DNA from: Patescibacteria group bacterium
GTDB taxonomy: Bacteria; Patescibacteriota; Microgenomatia; UBA12405; JAHJSD01
NCBI GenBank assembly: GCA_018830585.1
Contig: JAHJSD010000011.1
Coordinates: 1 to 19,626, forward strand
Length of the DNA stretch: 19,626 nucleotides
Direction of reading: 5' to 3'
Translations under genes and position numbers: made by a program
Shown here: positions 1 to 8,492 of the stretch, in pieces
How the letters are laid out: every line of letters begins with the position of its first letter
Position numbering within the stretch: position 1 is the stretch's first letter
Notes under the pieces: generated by a model
What the model saw: only the letters and a program-made list of their open reading frames with translations
Told to the model about the DNA's origin: nothing
The model's database searches: none

Positions 1-1340
1 AACGCCTCTACCACAATTTCCAAAAAGATCGTATTTTGTGAACCTTTAACCAAAACTAACTCCTCGCCATGAAGATTTTTCTTTAAAAATTCCGCCGCCT
101 GAAAAGCGGTTAAGAAATGATGAATATTACCTTTTTTAAAACCTTCCTCAACCACCGCAGGTAAAAAATATTCAAACATTTCTTTGCCCACTAAAACTAT
201 CTCGTCCGCAACCGCCGCCGTTTTTTTAGCAATTTTCTGATGCTCCATCTTCGACTGACTCCCCAATTCCCTCATATCTCCTAAAACGGCCAACTTCTTT
301 CTGCCGCTTCTTTTACCCAGCCGCTCAAGTAAATCTAACATTGCCAAGACCGCCTTCGGCGAGGCGTTATAGGAAGAGTCGATAATTAAAGTGTTTTTCA
401 TTCCTCTAAGCAGACTTGACCGGCCGGGAGGCATTTTAAAATGCTTCTTTATGCCTGAGATAGCCCGTTCGGGGTCAACCCCCAATGCCAGACCAACGCC
501 AATAGCCAAACCGAAATTTACCCCGTAAACCTTAGGCAAAACAAACCCTTTCATTTTCAATTGGTATCTTTTCCCCCGGTTTAACATTAAGACCTGCGAT
601 CGCGGATGATAACTGTCAATCTGGTAGCTAAAAGTGGTGCCCCGAAGACTAACCGCGGTGGAAATAATTTTGACCGTTGGTTTGTCCCCACCCCCAATTT
701 CAATTACTTTCGCTTTCGTCTTCTTTCCGGTCTGCCTGACTAGTCTGTCATCACAATTTAAAATAGCAAATCCGTCCTCCGGCAAGGCGGTAATCATTTT
801 GCCCTTTTCGTCAGCAATCGCTTTTTTCACCGCTTTCAATTTTCTGATCGGAGATAAATTAGGATCAACCGCTTTCTCAAACTGCATTGAATGGACCGAG
901 GTTACTCCGCTGAAAACACCGATCCTGGGCCAGATAATCTTTAAAAGATAACTCATATTTTTCGGCTCATCCGGTTCGTCTACTCCCATCTCTACTAAAT
1001 AAAGATCATAGGTTTTCCAGTTAGTAATTAATTTTATCGGAGAAAGAAGCGCCACCCTGAACCAATCAAGCAAGGAGTAATTCCTCATCGACAAACCCAA
1101 AATGTCCAAAGGGATGCCTGTTTCCGAATTAGCTCTTGAAGAATATTTAATTTTAAAACTGTCCTTTAAGGCCGCCGCCGCGGCCAGCATTATCGAAGTT
1201 TTACCCATTGAGCCGGTGATACCGACGACTGTTATTCTTTTCTGGCCCGACAGAATCCGGACAAGATTGATTTTGGCCGTTTGAATTTTGGCCAAAACAC
1301 GAAGATAGCCCAGAAAAATCAGCCCTAATTTATTTTTCAC
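1..1340 (-). CDS. murF: UDP-N-acetylmuramoyl-tripeptide--D-alanyl-D-alanine ligase (MurF-type Mur ligase), 3' end cut by the window
   Basis: Cytoplasmic peptidoglycan-precursor enzyme that would join D-Ala-D-Ala, the product of the preceding ddl gene, to UDP-MurNAc-tripeptide using ATP. My reading of the minus strand gives 446 codons before the window edge. It shows the ATP-binding P-loop GITGSMGKTS (residues 40-49), the MurF-type motif SYNASPKAVLAMLDLL, VLGDMRELG, and near the edge LVKGSQN; probably only a few tens of residues are missing. The GTG start at 1340 overlaps the ddl stop by 11 nt, so the genes are translationally coupled; I see no clear Shine-Dalgarno. Only about 40 residues precede the P-loop, against roughly 80-100 in typical MurF, so the N-terminal UDP-substrate domain looks reduced to a short hydrophobic/basic segment. 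Identification rests on several motifs and on the ddl neighbour; another Mur-ligase family member is the main alternative. Confidence 0.88.
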   Translation of the reverse strand, partial: MKNKLGLIFLGYLRVLAKIQTAKINLVRILSGQKRITVVGITGSMGKTSIMLAAAAALKDSFKIKYSSRANSETGIPLDILGLSMRNYSLLDWFRVALLSPIKLITNWKTYDLYLVEMGVDEPDEPKNMSYLLKIIWPRIGVFSGVTSVHSMQFEKAVDPNLSPIRKLKAVKKAIADEKGKMITALPEDGFAILNCDDRLVRQTGKKTKAKVIEIGGGDKPTVKIISTAVSLRGTTFSYQIDSYHPRSQVLMLNRGKRYQLKMKGFVLPKVYGVNFGLAIGVGLALGVDPERAISGIKKHFKMPPGRSSLLRGMKNTLIIDSSYNASPKAVLAMLDLLERLGKRSGRKKLAVLGDMRELGSQSKMEHQKIAKKTAAVADEIVLVGKEMFEYFLPAVVEEGFKKGNIHHFLTAFQAAEFLKKNLHGEELVLVKGSQNTIFLEIVVEA

Positions 1341-2262
1341 TTAGAGTAAAACCAATTATCAAATCTAACAGTTTAGGATAATCGATTCCGGCGGCCAAGG
1401 CTTCTTTCGGTAAAAGGGAATTAGGAGTTAACCCGGGAATAGTATTAATTTCTAATACATAAGGAGTGTCCTCTTTTATAATCATATCCACTCTTCCAAA
1501 TCCCCGACAACCAATTGCCCGAAAGACTTTTACCGCCGTCCGCTGAATTTTTTTAGTTAATTCTCTTGGCAAACGAGCGGGCACAATTTCTTCACATAGA
1601 CCCTTGGTATACTTTGCCTGGTAATCAAAAAATGTTTTTTTAGGACAAATTTCAATTACCGGCAAGGAGTAAGGTTTTTCGTTCCCCAACACCCCGCAGG
1701 AAATTTCCGTCCCGGCAAGGTATTCTTCAATCAACGCCATTTTACTGTATTTAAGAGCTTTTTTAATCGCTGGCTTAAGGCCGGTCCTTTCTTTCACAAT
1801 ATTTACCCCAATGCTTGAACCTTGATTAAAAGGTTTTACCACCCAGGGCGGACCAAACTGTTCAATTTTGTGGGGAATTTTCTCAGAAGTTTCGCAAACA
1901 ACCCATTTCGGCACCGGAATGCCGAGATTCTCCATAATCCGGCGAAAGGCAATTTTGTCTATCCCTAACGCCGAAGCTAAAACTTTGGAGCCGGTATAAG
2001 GAATTCCCATAAAATCAAGCATTCCCTGAACCGTGCCGTCTTCGCCAAACGGACCATGCATGGCGATAAAAACAAGGTCGCACTTCGGCAAAGAGTATTT
2101 AAAAGAAGAAGAGAAGTTTTGAGGGATTACCACCGGAATAGCCTGATACTTTTTCCTATCCAAGTTGGCAATCACCTGTTTACCGCTCAGCAAGGATATT
2201 TCATGTTCCGCGCTCCCTCCGCCCATCAGAACAACTATTTTCAACCTCTGCTGTTTGTTCAT
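1330..2262 (-). CDS. ddl: D-alanine--D-alanine ligase
   Basis: ATP-grasp enzyme that makes the D-Ala-D-Ala dipeptide for peptidoglycan. From the chosen ATG the protein is 310 aa, a normal Ddl length. Family motifs run in order: GGGSAEHEISLLSG near the N-terminus, HGPFGEDGTVQGMLDFMGIP, PYTGSKVLASALGIDK, VVKPFNQGSSIGVNIVK (ATP loop), IEEYLAGTEISCGVLGN, FFDYQAKYTKG, and the C-terminal metal/ATP motif VLEINTIPGLTPNSLLPK. An upstream in-frame TTG at 2298 would add 12 residues, but it coincides with the expected transcription start of the promoter at 2303-2308, so ATG 2262 (leader about 34 nt) is preferred. No Shine-Dalgarno is visible. It is first in an operon with murF, which overlaps its end. 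Confidence 0.95.
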   Translation of the reverse strand: MNKQQRLKIVVLMGGGSAEHEISLLSGKQVIANLDRKKYQAIPVVIPQNFSSSFKYSLPKCDLVFIAMHGPFGEDGTVQGMLDFMGIPYTGSKVLASALGIDKIAFRRIMENLGIPVPKWVVCETSEKIPHKIEQFGPPWVVKPFNQGSSIGVNIVKERTGLKPAIKKALKYSKMALIEEYLAGTEISCGVLGNEKPYSLPVIEICPKKTFFDYQAKYTKGLCEEIVPARLPRELTKKIQRTAVKVFRAIGCRGFGRVDMIIKEDTPYVLEINTIPGLTPNSLLPKEALAAGIDYPKLLDLIIGFTLSEK

Positions 2263-2302
2263 TTTCAAAAAACGGAAAATTGACCAATCGGATACCAAGC
2301 CA

Positions 2303-2308
2303 ATTATA
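2303..2308 (-). promoter_or_regulatory. -10 element (TATAAT) of the ddl-murF promoter
   Basis: Minus strand reads TATAAT at 2308-2303. Transcription would start near 2296, just past the upstream TTG, which argues for ATG 2262 as the ddl start. The -35 region is poor (TTGTAG about 18 nt upstream). Confidence 0.55.
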
Positions 2309-2390
2309 CCAAAAGATTCGGCTCCGCTACAAAGCCAGGATAACGATAACGACGAAGAACCTAAAACTCACCGAACCAATTCGGGGAAAA

Positions 2391-2852
2391 CTATTCTCGG
2401 CAAATCAGGCCTGATTTTTTTAAAGCGTCAATGTGAACTTCTATCCGCTCCCCGTTGACCAAAACCTCGGCCCGGTAGCCCGGCACTATTTGCTGGGTAT
2501 AGACCATCCCCGGTTTAGGACAACCCAAACTCCCATCCGACCAGGAAAGCCGACGCCAGCCGGTTAGCTCAAAATCCGGTTCCAAACCAAACCGGCCATC
2601 TTTAATTAAAACCCCCAGAACAACCGATTTTATTTCTTCTTCAGACAAAACCGTCAACCGGTCCGGTTCAATTAAATCCCGGACCGCAGAGTCGCCGCTT
2701 CGATCGGTAACATTTCTTTTAATCCGCATAAAATAAACTAAACCAAAAGAAGCCAGCAGTAAAACCGCGCCGGCCAAAAAAGGCAAAACAGCGCCAATAT
2801 TTCTTCCTCTGTCACAAGTTTCACGGTTAATGCTGACTGGTCTAATTGTCAT
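2391..2852 (-). CDS. small membrane-anchored protein with an SLGCPKPG domain, function unknown
   Basis: 153 aa from ATG 2852. One transmembrane helix (about residues 19-41, IGAVLPFLAGAVLLLASFGL) follows a short N-terminus. An outer domain ends in WSDGSLGCPKPGMVYTQ, then VPGYRAEVLVNGERIEVHID. I recall this SLGCP-PGM-Y-Q...GY pattern from uncharacterised secreted bacterial proteins, but I cannot give a family name. The frame is open further to an ATG at 2957 that overlaps the upstream cohesin/dockerin gene by 17 nt, but those extra 35 residues (CHCERMRSNL...LLRRRWLLAMT) are translation of a dispersed repeat at 2811-2938. The chosen ATG itself lies in the repeat arm. It is third in the subtilase operon by position, so it may belong to the same cell-surface assembly. 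Confidence 0.6.
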   Translation of the reverse strand: MTIRPVSINRETCDRGRNIGAVLPFLAGAVLLLASFGLVYFMRIKRNVTDRSGDSAVRDLIEPDRLTVLSEEEIKSVVLGVLIKDGRFGLEPDFELTGWRRLSWSDGSLGCPKPGMVYTQQIVPGYRAEVLVNGERIEVHIDALKKSGLICRE

Positions 2853-2938
2853 TGCTAAGAGCCACCGGCGACGAAGCAGTCTAAAAACGAGATTGCTTCG
2901 CATTCGCTCGCAATGACAACAAGTGCGAAACTTGTGTC
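2811..2938. repeat. dispersed palindromic repeat with nested inverted arms
   Basis: Outer arms CACAAGTTTC (2813-2822) and GAAACTTGTG (2927-2936) enclose inner arms GTCATTGC (2848-2855) and GCAATGAC (2910-2917). The inner part is the widespread GTCATTGC...GCAATGAC hairpin type that often encodes spurious HCE(R)...RRRWLLAMT peptides. It sits exactly between the cohesin/dockerin gene and the small membrane protein and runs into both reading frames. Confidence 0.75.
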
Positions 2939-2940
2939 TG

Positions 2941-4017
2941 TTAAAGAAGATCTTCATACCGGTTGGAAAGAGTATTTAAAAACAAAATAATGTCCCGACT
3001 ATTAACCGCTCCGTTTAAATCCAAATCCGCCGATAGATCCTGATTGGGAAGCGACCTTTTGATAATGGAAAAATCCAAAGAATCAGCCACCCGGTCGGCA
3101 TTCAAATCTCCCATTTCAATGCCGTAGCCGGCGGAATTGATCAGGTTCTCCTCCCCTAAAACCAAGACAATTTCTCCTCCGCGGAGCCGGCACTGACCGT
3201 CCTGATTGTTTTGGCAGATTTTTCTCTGCAAAGCATTTTCCGGCTTTAAAAGGAAAAAGTAATCACTGCCGGCAGGAAGATCGTAAAGTTCTTTTTCCAA
3301 AGAAACCGTTCCGTCCGGAAAAACCCGCAAAGCGGTATTGTCAAAAGTTTTTACTACTTCAAGGCCCCGACCTACTTTCAAAACCGCAGGAATTTGGTCC
3401 ACCTTGGCGTTGGCAACACCCTCGATTCTGGACAAAATCTTAATTTTAATCATCTCGCCAGTTTGGCTAGTTATTTCCACCGGAAAAACCTTGTCACCGC
3501 CAACCTCAAAAGCAACATCCGGAGTAGTTTCGTTAAGATTCTCGTTAAAACCAACCAGCTCAACGCCGGCCACTTCTATGTTGGCGTTGCCCGCAGATAA
3601 TCCTTCAAAAACCAGCCGGGAAAACAAACTGACTCCGTATTTTAAATTTCCAGTCGAGGATTTGGCGATTTTAGTTATTTTTATTAATCCTTCAGAACCA
3701 TTGTGATCAATTTCTATCGTCTCGGTAAAGGGGAGATTCTGGTCCGCCAAAACCCTCTCTCCTAAAAAGCTCAATTTTTGGTTGTCATACTTAAAACTGA
3801 TCTTGGCGGCAGAGATTTTTTTCGTTTCGCTATTGAAAAAAATGTTCAGCCCCATTTCCCCGCCTAAGGCCAATTTCTCCTCATTTGATTGAAGAATGAT
3901 CGAAGCTTTCGAGAAATAAGCAGATTTTCTTAGTTCTAAGACTTTTTCTACCAAAATCAAGGTTAACGGAATCGCCAAAAGCAAAACCAGTATTACCAAA
4001 AGTTTTTTAAGATTCAT
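2941..4017 (-). CDS. membrane-anchored cohesin-like and dockerin protein
   Basis: 358 aa. An N-terminal hydrophobic helix (about residues 5-23) serves as anchor or signal. Residues about 38-175 form a beta-rich cohesin-like domain (LALGGEMGLNIFF, then KISAAKISFKYDNQKLSFLG). A second beta-rich module (about 180-298) precedes a complete type I dockerin at 303-350. Its two calcium loops have ligands at positions 1, 3, 5, 9, 12: D304, N306, D308, D312, D315 and D331, D333, N335, N339, D342. In cellulosomes cohesins bind dockerins noncovalently; here both modules are in one protein whose 5' neighbour also ends in a dockerin. Its ATG overlaps the subtilase stop by 4 nt (ATGA), so the two are co-translated. 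The cohesin call rests on fold pattern rather than a signature motif; the dockerin call is firm. Confidence 0.8.
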   Translation of the reverse strand: MNLKKLLVILVLLLAIPLTLILVEKVLELRKSAYFSKASIILQSNEEKLALGGEMGLNIFFNSETKKISAAKISFKYDNQKLSFLGERVLADQNLPFTETIEIDHNGSEGLIKITKIAKSSTGNLKYGVSLFSRLVFEGLSAGNANIEVAGVELVGFNENLNETTPDVAFEVGGDKVFPVEITSQTGEMIKIKILSRIEGVANAKVDQIPAVLKVGRGLEVVKTFDNTALRVFPDGTVSLEKELYDLPAGSDYFFLLKPENALQRKICQNNQDGQCRLRGGEIVLVLGEENLINSAGYGIEMGDLNADRVADSLDFSIIKRSLPNQDLSADLDLNGAVNSRDIILFLNTLSNRYEDLL

Positions 4018-6077
4018 CTTTCACCGTTTCGCCTCCAAAGTTCAAAATCGGAAAGGGTAACTTCGCCGTCGCAATCAAAGTCAGACAAACCGTTGATCCT
4101 TCCGGGTAAATAGATATCCCTGTCAAACTGGTTCAGCCAAACCTGGTAATCATTGTCATTGATTTGGCCATCGCAATTGGCGTCTCCTTTGACAAAAGTG
4201 ACTCCAGGGCAATACTGGAGACACCAGTCTCGCGGCACTACCCCCGAAGGGATCGCAGTGGGAACAGGGCGCAAAGTCGGGGTCGCTGTCGGAATCCTGG
4301 TTGGTGTCGGGGTCGGCCTTGCTGTTGGAGACAAAGTCGGAATCCTGGTCGGGACCGGAGTCGGAGTCTGGCTTAACGTCGGCGCTAACGTCAACGTTGA
4401 AGTCGGTCTTGTGGTCGGCGATAACGTCGCTGTCGGAACTCGAGTCGGAGTCGGTGTAGAAGTAGGCAAGTTGCCCTCCAAGGCGGCCCTGACTGCCTGA
4501 GCAATATTAACCTTGCCGTAGCGCCAAAAATTACCGGTGCCGGCGATTTTTTCCGCGGTATTAAAGAGAATTCCCCTCACCTGGTCGTTAGTCAATGAAG
4601 GGTTCAAAGACCAGATCAAAGCAGCTGCCCCGCTGACAAAAGGAGAAGCCATCGAAGTGCCTTCAAAAGAATCATAGTCATTAACCCGGTAATTGTTCTC
4701 TGTGGTGGGCGGAATTGTCGAGATCATTCCCCTAACCAACAGACAAATAAGATAGTCGTCTATTTTCTGATTAAGCTCGGCGCATTGCGGAGTAATATTC
4801 GGCTCTTGCTGCTGGGAACAGCCAAGATTCAGCCACTGGTCAATTTCTTCCTCGGTCAGCAAGGACTCGCAAGGAGCTTGATCCCCGCCCGGGGCGGCAA
4901 GATCAACCCAATCTCCGTATTGAGAAAAACCGCTCTTGTTTCCTTCCGGGTCCAAAGAGCCGACTGAAATTACGTTGGTATAACCAGCCGGGTAGCTTTT
5001 ATTGTTGGCAACGTAGCAACTGCCGTCCGGTTCCGATCCCGAATTACCCGCCGCGGCCACGGTGAGCATACCGGCAGACCAAAGCCGATTATATTGATCC
5101 TGCTCAAATTGCATCAATTCCTGCTTCTGGTCCTGGGGAATATCCGGACTGTCATAGCAAGCCCCTAAACTGATATTGACCACTACTCCGCTTCTATTCG
5201 AATAATTGTTGTAGACATAATCAATTGCCTGAAGCAGTCCGGGGACACTGTCTTCAAACAAACTGAAAATGCGGACCGAGATTATCTCAACTGCCCTCTG
5301 CAAATTGGCAGAGGCCACCCCGAGAGCATTGTTGGTTAAAGCGGCGGCGATTCCGGCCACATGAGTGCCGTGGCTGCTAACGTAGAGGGTATCTTCTGTT
5401 AGACAGCCGTAAACACTGCAATAAACCCGCTGGCTGACTAAACCGCTGAGGTCTTGGTGATCTCCCCAAACACCGTCGTCGACAACAATCAAGGTCACCG
5501 GAGAAAAAGAATGCTGAACCTGGCCTAAATAATTGAGGGCCGGCTCAAAGCCGGTTTGTTCCAAGCCCCACTGAATGGGAATCAGCGGATCATTAAGGTA
5601 ATTTCCGATTGCCAAAGGATAAACTCTGAAAAAATCCGGCTGAAAAATACACTTAACCCTAGGGTCGCTGCTCAACTGAGCCACGACCTCGGCGGCTCTG
5701 CCTCCATAGACCAGCCAAATTTCCTTGTTTCTATCCTCCCCGACCGCGGTTCTGACCACCGGCAAAGAGGGTACTACTTCTCCCCTTAAAACCCCGGGTT
5801 GGAATTCCAAGAGTACTGGCTGTTTTGCCTCAACGGTTGGCTTTTCTGTTTCTCCGCTGTCTGGTTGTCTTTCTTTTTGCCACCTTCTGACCGCCTGCTC
5901 AAGGTAAGAATCGGAAGCAGTTATTCCATTTGTTTCTTTTTCTTTATTGAATAAATCAAGGTCGCCAGCTTCCCAGGCAAAACTGTGTTTTGGATCAGGA
6001 CAAAAAACAAAAAAAGAGGTGAATAGAACAAGGAAAAAATTACGCCGGAAAAACCCTTTAAAAATCTTTTCTTTCAC
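4014..6077 (-). CDS. secreted subtilisin-like serine protease (S8) with C-terminal dockerin
   Basis: 687 aa from a GTG start. The N-terminus is basic and hydrophobic (about residues 10-34), consistent with a signal peptide. Residues about 90-155 could be an I9-like propeptide. Catalytic triad: D200 (IVVDDGV), H236 (SSHGTHVAGI), S475 (GTSMASPFVSGAAAL), with oxyanion N345 (AAAGNSG). An unusual cysteine-containing insert of about 65 residues (403-468) precedes the serine motif. A Pro/Thr-rich linker (about 538-612) leads to a dockerin at 631-684, with calcium loops D632, N634, D636, N640, D643 and D666, D668, D670, T674, D677. The next gene overlaps by ATGA and encodes a cohesin-like domain, so the protease may be docked at the cell surface. 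No convincing promoter or Shine-Dalgarno was found upstream. Confidence 0.93.
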   Translation of the reverse strand: MKEKIFKGFFRRNFFLVLFTSFFVFCPDPKHSFAWEAGDLDLFNKEKETNGITASDSYLEQAVRRWQKERQPDSGETEKPTVEAKQPVLLEFQPGVLRGEVVPSLPVVRTAVGEDRNKEIWLVYGGRAAEVVAQLSSDPRVKCIFQPDFFRVYPLAIGNYLNDPLIPIQWGLEQTGFEPALNYLGQVQHSFSPVTLIVVDDGVWGDHQDLSGLVSQRVYCSVYGCLTEDTLYVSSHGTHVAGIAAALTNNALGVASANLQRAVEIISVRIFSLFEDSVPGLLQAIDYVYNNYSNRSGVVVNISLGACYDSPDIPQDQKQELMQFEQDQYNRLWSAGMLTVAAAGNSGSEPDGSCYVANNKSYPAGYTNVISVGSLDPEGNKSGFSQYGDWVDLAAPGGDQAPCESLLTEEEIDQWLNLGCSQQQEPNITPQCAELNQKIDDYLICLLVRGMISTIPPTTENNYRVNDYDSFEGTSMASPFVSGAAALIWSLNPSLTNDQVRGILFNTAEKIAGTGNFWRYGKVNIAQAVRAALEGNLPTSTPTPTRVPTATLSPTTRPTSTLTLAPTLSQTPTPVPTRIPTLSPTARPTPTPTRIPTATPTLRPVPTAIPSGVVPRDWCLQYCPGVTFVKGDANCDGQINDNDYQVWLNQFDRDIYLPGRINGLSDFDCDGEVTLSDFELWRRNGER

Positions 6078-6354
6078 AATTACTTTTAACCATCAAATAA
6101 ATCTTAATTAAAATTAGCAAAGTATTCTTTTAAAACACAAGCAGTAAAAAAATTCTTTCCAAGATTGAACCAAGTCACGATGCCATCAACTCATTTGTCA
6201 AGATAATGGCTACAATCGTAGCCGTTATCTTGACAGCTAAAAATAACCGTTGATCTAAGTTCTGTTTCTCTTTCCTCCTACATCTCTCTACCGCCTTTAT
6301 TGTCTGTTAAAAAAGGGAAAGACTTTGGATTCTCGCAAAGATAGATTAAAGATC
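6078..6354. other. AT-rich intergenic region with one strong inverted repeat
   Basis: Apart from the inverted repeat at 6196-6235 I see no gene, no clear terminator and no canonical promoter here. A purine-rich GGAGG on the minus strand (near 6280) has no start codon at a useful distance. Confidence 0.5.
6196..6235. repeat. perfect-length inverted repeat (18-bp arms, 4-nt loop)
   Basis: TGTCAAGATAATGGCTAC is followed by AATC and then GTAGCCGTTATCTTGACA. The only non-Watson-Crick position would be a T-G pair in RNA. Neither side carries a T-tract, so it is not a standard intrinsic terminator. It lies between the 554-aa membrane protein gene and the subtilase operon. Confidence 0.7.
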
Positions 6355-8019
6355 TCACCCACCTATCTCAAACATTCTTTGTTCTGGCTCGCCACCAGCA
6401 CCCTCTACTTCATAATGTGTTTTATTCCCCAAGATAAAAGCCGCTCGCGGACTGATACCATAGTTGTATAAGTTAATTATTATTTTTTCACATGAGGTCA
6501 AAGAGCATTTAAAAACACAATTATCATCCTCAACATTTTTTGACCCAATTGAAACAGTTGCCAAATATGACCGACCATCGGGGTACCAACTCTCACCACT
6601 ATATTCGTTAAAGACAAGCGGTGTTGCTTCTTTTAAAAGATTGATACTATTACCAGTGGCATCAAGCATATACCATCCTCCAGCAACCCATCTATCAACC
6701 GCTTCCTGATCAAAAGCAGTGAAAAAAACTAATTTTTTATCGGGAGAAACACTGTAATAATCAATTGAACTTTTAATTGTTTTATCGTTAAGCTTTAACT
6801 CAAACAATGTCAAGGCAGTGGGTAGCTTACACAAACGATAAATTCCGTTATGGTTTTCTGTGACTATTTCACAAGCATCTTCTTTTGGCAGAGCCTGAAA
6901 TGCCACTTCAGGGGTGTAAATCAGCCCTTCTAACGGCCACTCTTCTGGAAGAGGAGATCCGGGGCCAGAGAGATATTCGTGCAACTCCCATATCTTGAAA
7001 CCATTCTCATCGAAAAATGTTTGATGATCCAACATTGACCCGTTTACTGTACCAATCCTAATTAAAACAAATCTAACCTCCCCTTTTTGATCATAATAAT
7101 AATCATAAGTGTGGGAGGAATCATCGGATCCTCCAGAACTAGTATACTTGCGAATAGTTCCGTTTTCGTCTGTATATCTTACCCTAAGAGCCTCCCACCA
7201 ACCCTGGGAGTACTCATATTCTCTTGTCTCAACCTTTAACAACTTACTCCCTATTTCACTTTCGATTTCATCACGAATTACAAGTGAATCTTTTATTTTA
7301 GGGTGCTCGCTCCAATTATCGTTATTAATATCTCCTTCGGGTCCCGTCGCGAATCTGAAAGTGCTAAGAACCTGATCAGCCAAAAACTCAACCTCCTTAT
7401 AAATTTCAGGCTCCTTGTTTCCCGAAACCGTGGTGTCAATGCTAACAGTCAGCCTTATTAAACGAGCCCCCAAAACAACAAAACAATTTCTCTCAAAAAC
7501 TCTTTCCGTGTCCATTCTTGATTCCAGATAAACCTCGTATTGTCCAACCCTTGAATAGTCTGTGGATGAATCACCAGCATCTAAATTTTTTTTAATCTTT
7601 TCTATCCAATTCGTAAACTCAACGATTTTTCCTAATTCGATAACAATATAACCCCCGTGCTGACTAGTAGCAGTAAATCGGGTGTCGTTTTTTTCTTCTA
7701 ATCGGTATTCTTGGGGATATTTAAACTCAAACCCACCAATTGAAGACCTTATCCAATTTTCAGTTGTTTGCGAAACTTGGGAAAAATCGCCAGTTGAAGA
7801 ATTGAGATAAGAATCCTGCCAGTGATTAAACCAAATTACTATCATCAAAAAACCAACTAAAAACAACCCCGAACAGAACAAGAGCAAAATCAGCCTGTTG
7901 GGAAAATTTGTTTTCCCCGGTTCAATGAAAATTACTCTTTTGGGGAAAAGTAACTTTCTTGCCCCATATCCTTGGAAAAACTTTTTACCACACTTAAAGC
8001 ACAAATAAAAACAAGCCAA
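6355..8019 (-). CDS. uncharacterised membrane-anchored protein with N-terminal CxxC motif
   Basis: 554 aa; I do not recognise the family. The N-terminus has a possible zinc-binding pair (CFKC, residues 7-10, followed by GKKF). A basic stretch and a single transmembrane helix (about residues 41-64, RLILLLFCSGLFLVGFLMIVIWF) follow. The remaining ~490 residues are polar and probably extracellular. They include a region near residues 95-225 (GGFEFKYPQEYRLEE...) that resembles PsbP-like or lipoprotein modules in pattern only, and later Trp/Tyr-rich strands. The TTG at 8019 is the first possible start after an in-frame stop; it keeps the CxxC motif but has no Shine-Dalgarno. A TATATT at 8036-8041 lies 16 nt upstream. 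Stand-alone transcription unit by position. Confidence 0.7.
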   Translation of the reverse strand: MACFYLCFKCGKKFFQGYGARKLLFPKRVIFIEPGKTNFPNRLILLLFCSGLFLVGFLMIVIWFNHWQDSYLNSSTGDFSQVSQTTENWIRSSIGGFEFKYPQEYRLEEKNDTRFTATSQHGGYIVIELGKIVEFTNWIEKIKKNLDAGDSSTDYSRVGQYEVYLESRMDTERVFERNCFVVLGARLIRLTVSIDTTVSGNKEPEIYKEVEFLADQVLSTFRFATGPEGDINNDNWSEHPKIKDSLVIRDEIESEIGSKLLKVETREYEYSQGWWEALRVRYTDENGTIRKYTSSGGSDDSSHTYDYYYDQKGEVRFVLIRIGTVNGSMLDHQTFFDENGFKIWELHEYLSGPGSPLPEEWPLEGLIYTPEVAFQALPKEDACEIVTENHNGIYRLCKLPTALTLFELKLNDKTIKSSIDYYSVSPDKKLVFFTAFDQEAVDRWVAGGWYMLDATGNSINLLKEATPLVFNEYSGESWYPDGRSYLATVSIGSKNVEDDNCVFKCSLTSCEKIIINLYNYGISPRAAFILGNKTHYEVEGAGGEPEQRMFEIGG

Positions 8020-8063
8020 GGGGAATTAACAACAGAATATACTTTTTGACAAACATTTTCTTG

Positions 8064-8492
8064 TTAAGAAGTATAAGCTTGAAATTTTCGCTCAGCAATC
8101 CCTTTTAATTTTTTATCGAAAGTCAACAGTTCTTTAATCTCTTCCTCTTTCATTATCGCTAAAACACTGCAATCGACAAAACTGACATCCTTATCAGCCA
8201 CTTTTTTAAAAATATCCCAAGACAAACGATTAAGTTTTTCAGTAACATGAATTATCTCCACTTTGCCTGCCAACAATTCCTTTCCTAAAACTAAAGCTGC
8301 TCTCTTGCACATTTTTTGGGAAACAACTGTTACTACCTCCAAAAAAATGAAATTGGAAACGACCAGCTCTTTTTTGTATTTTTTTAACTTTCTGCTTATT
8401 CTTATCGCCTCTTTGTGAAGAGAATCTTTGGGATTGAATAAAGCAACAAAAAAATTGGCGTCAACAAAAACCCTACCGTTATCTTCAGCCAT
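8064..8492 (-). CDS. vapC: VapC-like PIN-domain toxin (predicted endoribonuclease)
   Basis: 142 aa from ATG 8492. PIN domain with the expected acidic residues: D11 (VFVDANFFVAL), the Glu of FLEVVTVV, the Asp of DVSFVDCSVLAIM and a final Asp in LLTFDKKL. These would form the Mg-dependent RNase site. The ATG overlaps the antitoxin stop (ATGGCTGA), the standard antitoxin-toxin coupling. An earlier in-frame start at 8519 would add nine residues and lie well inside the antitoxin gene; it is less likely. VapC proteins cut tRNA or rRNA; the target here cannot be read from sequence. The symbol denotes family membership. Confidence 0.88.
   Translation of the reverse strand: MAEDNGRVFVDANFFVALFNPKDSLHKEAIRISRKLKKYKKELVVSNFIFLEVVTVVSQKMCKRAALVLGKELLAGKVEIIHVTEKLNRLSWDIFKKVADKDVSFVDCSVLAIMKEEEIKELLTFDKKLKGIAERKFQAYTS

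Noticed and set aside
4153..4500. Plus-strand Val/Gly-rich ORF
   Set aside because: It is the opposite-strand shadow of the Pro/Thr-rich linker of the subtilase.
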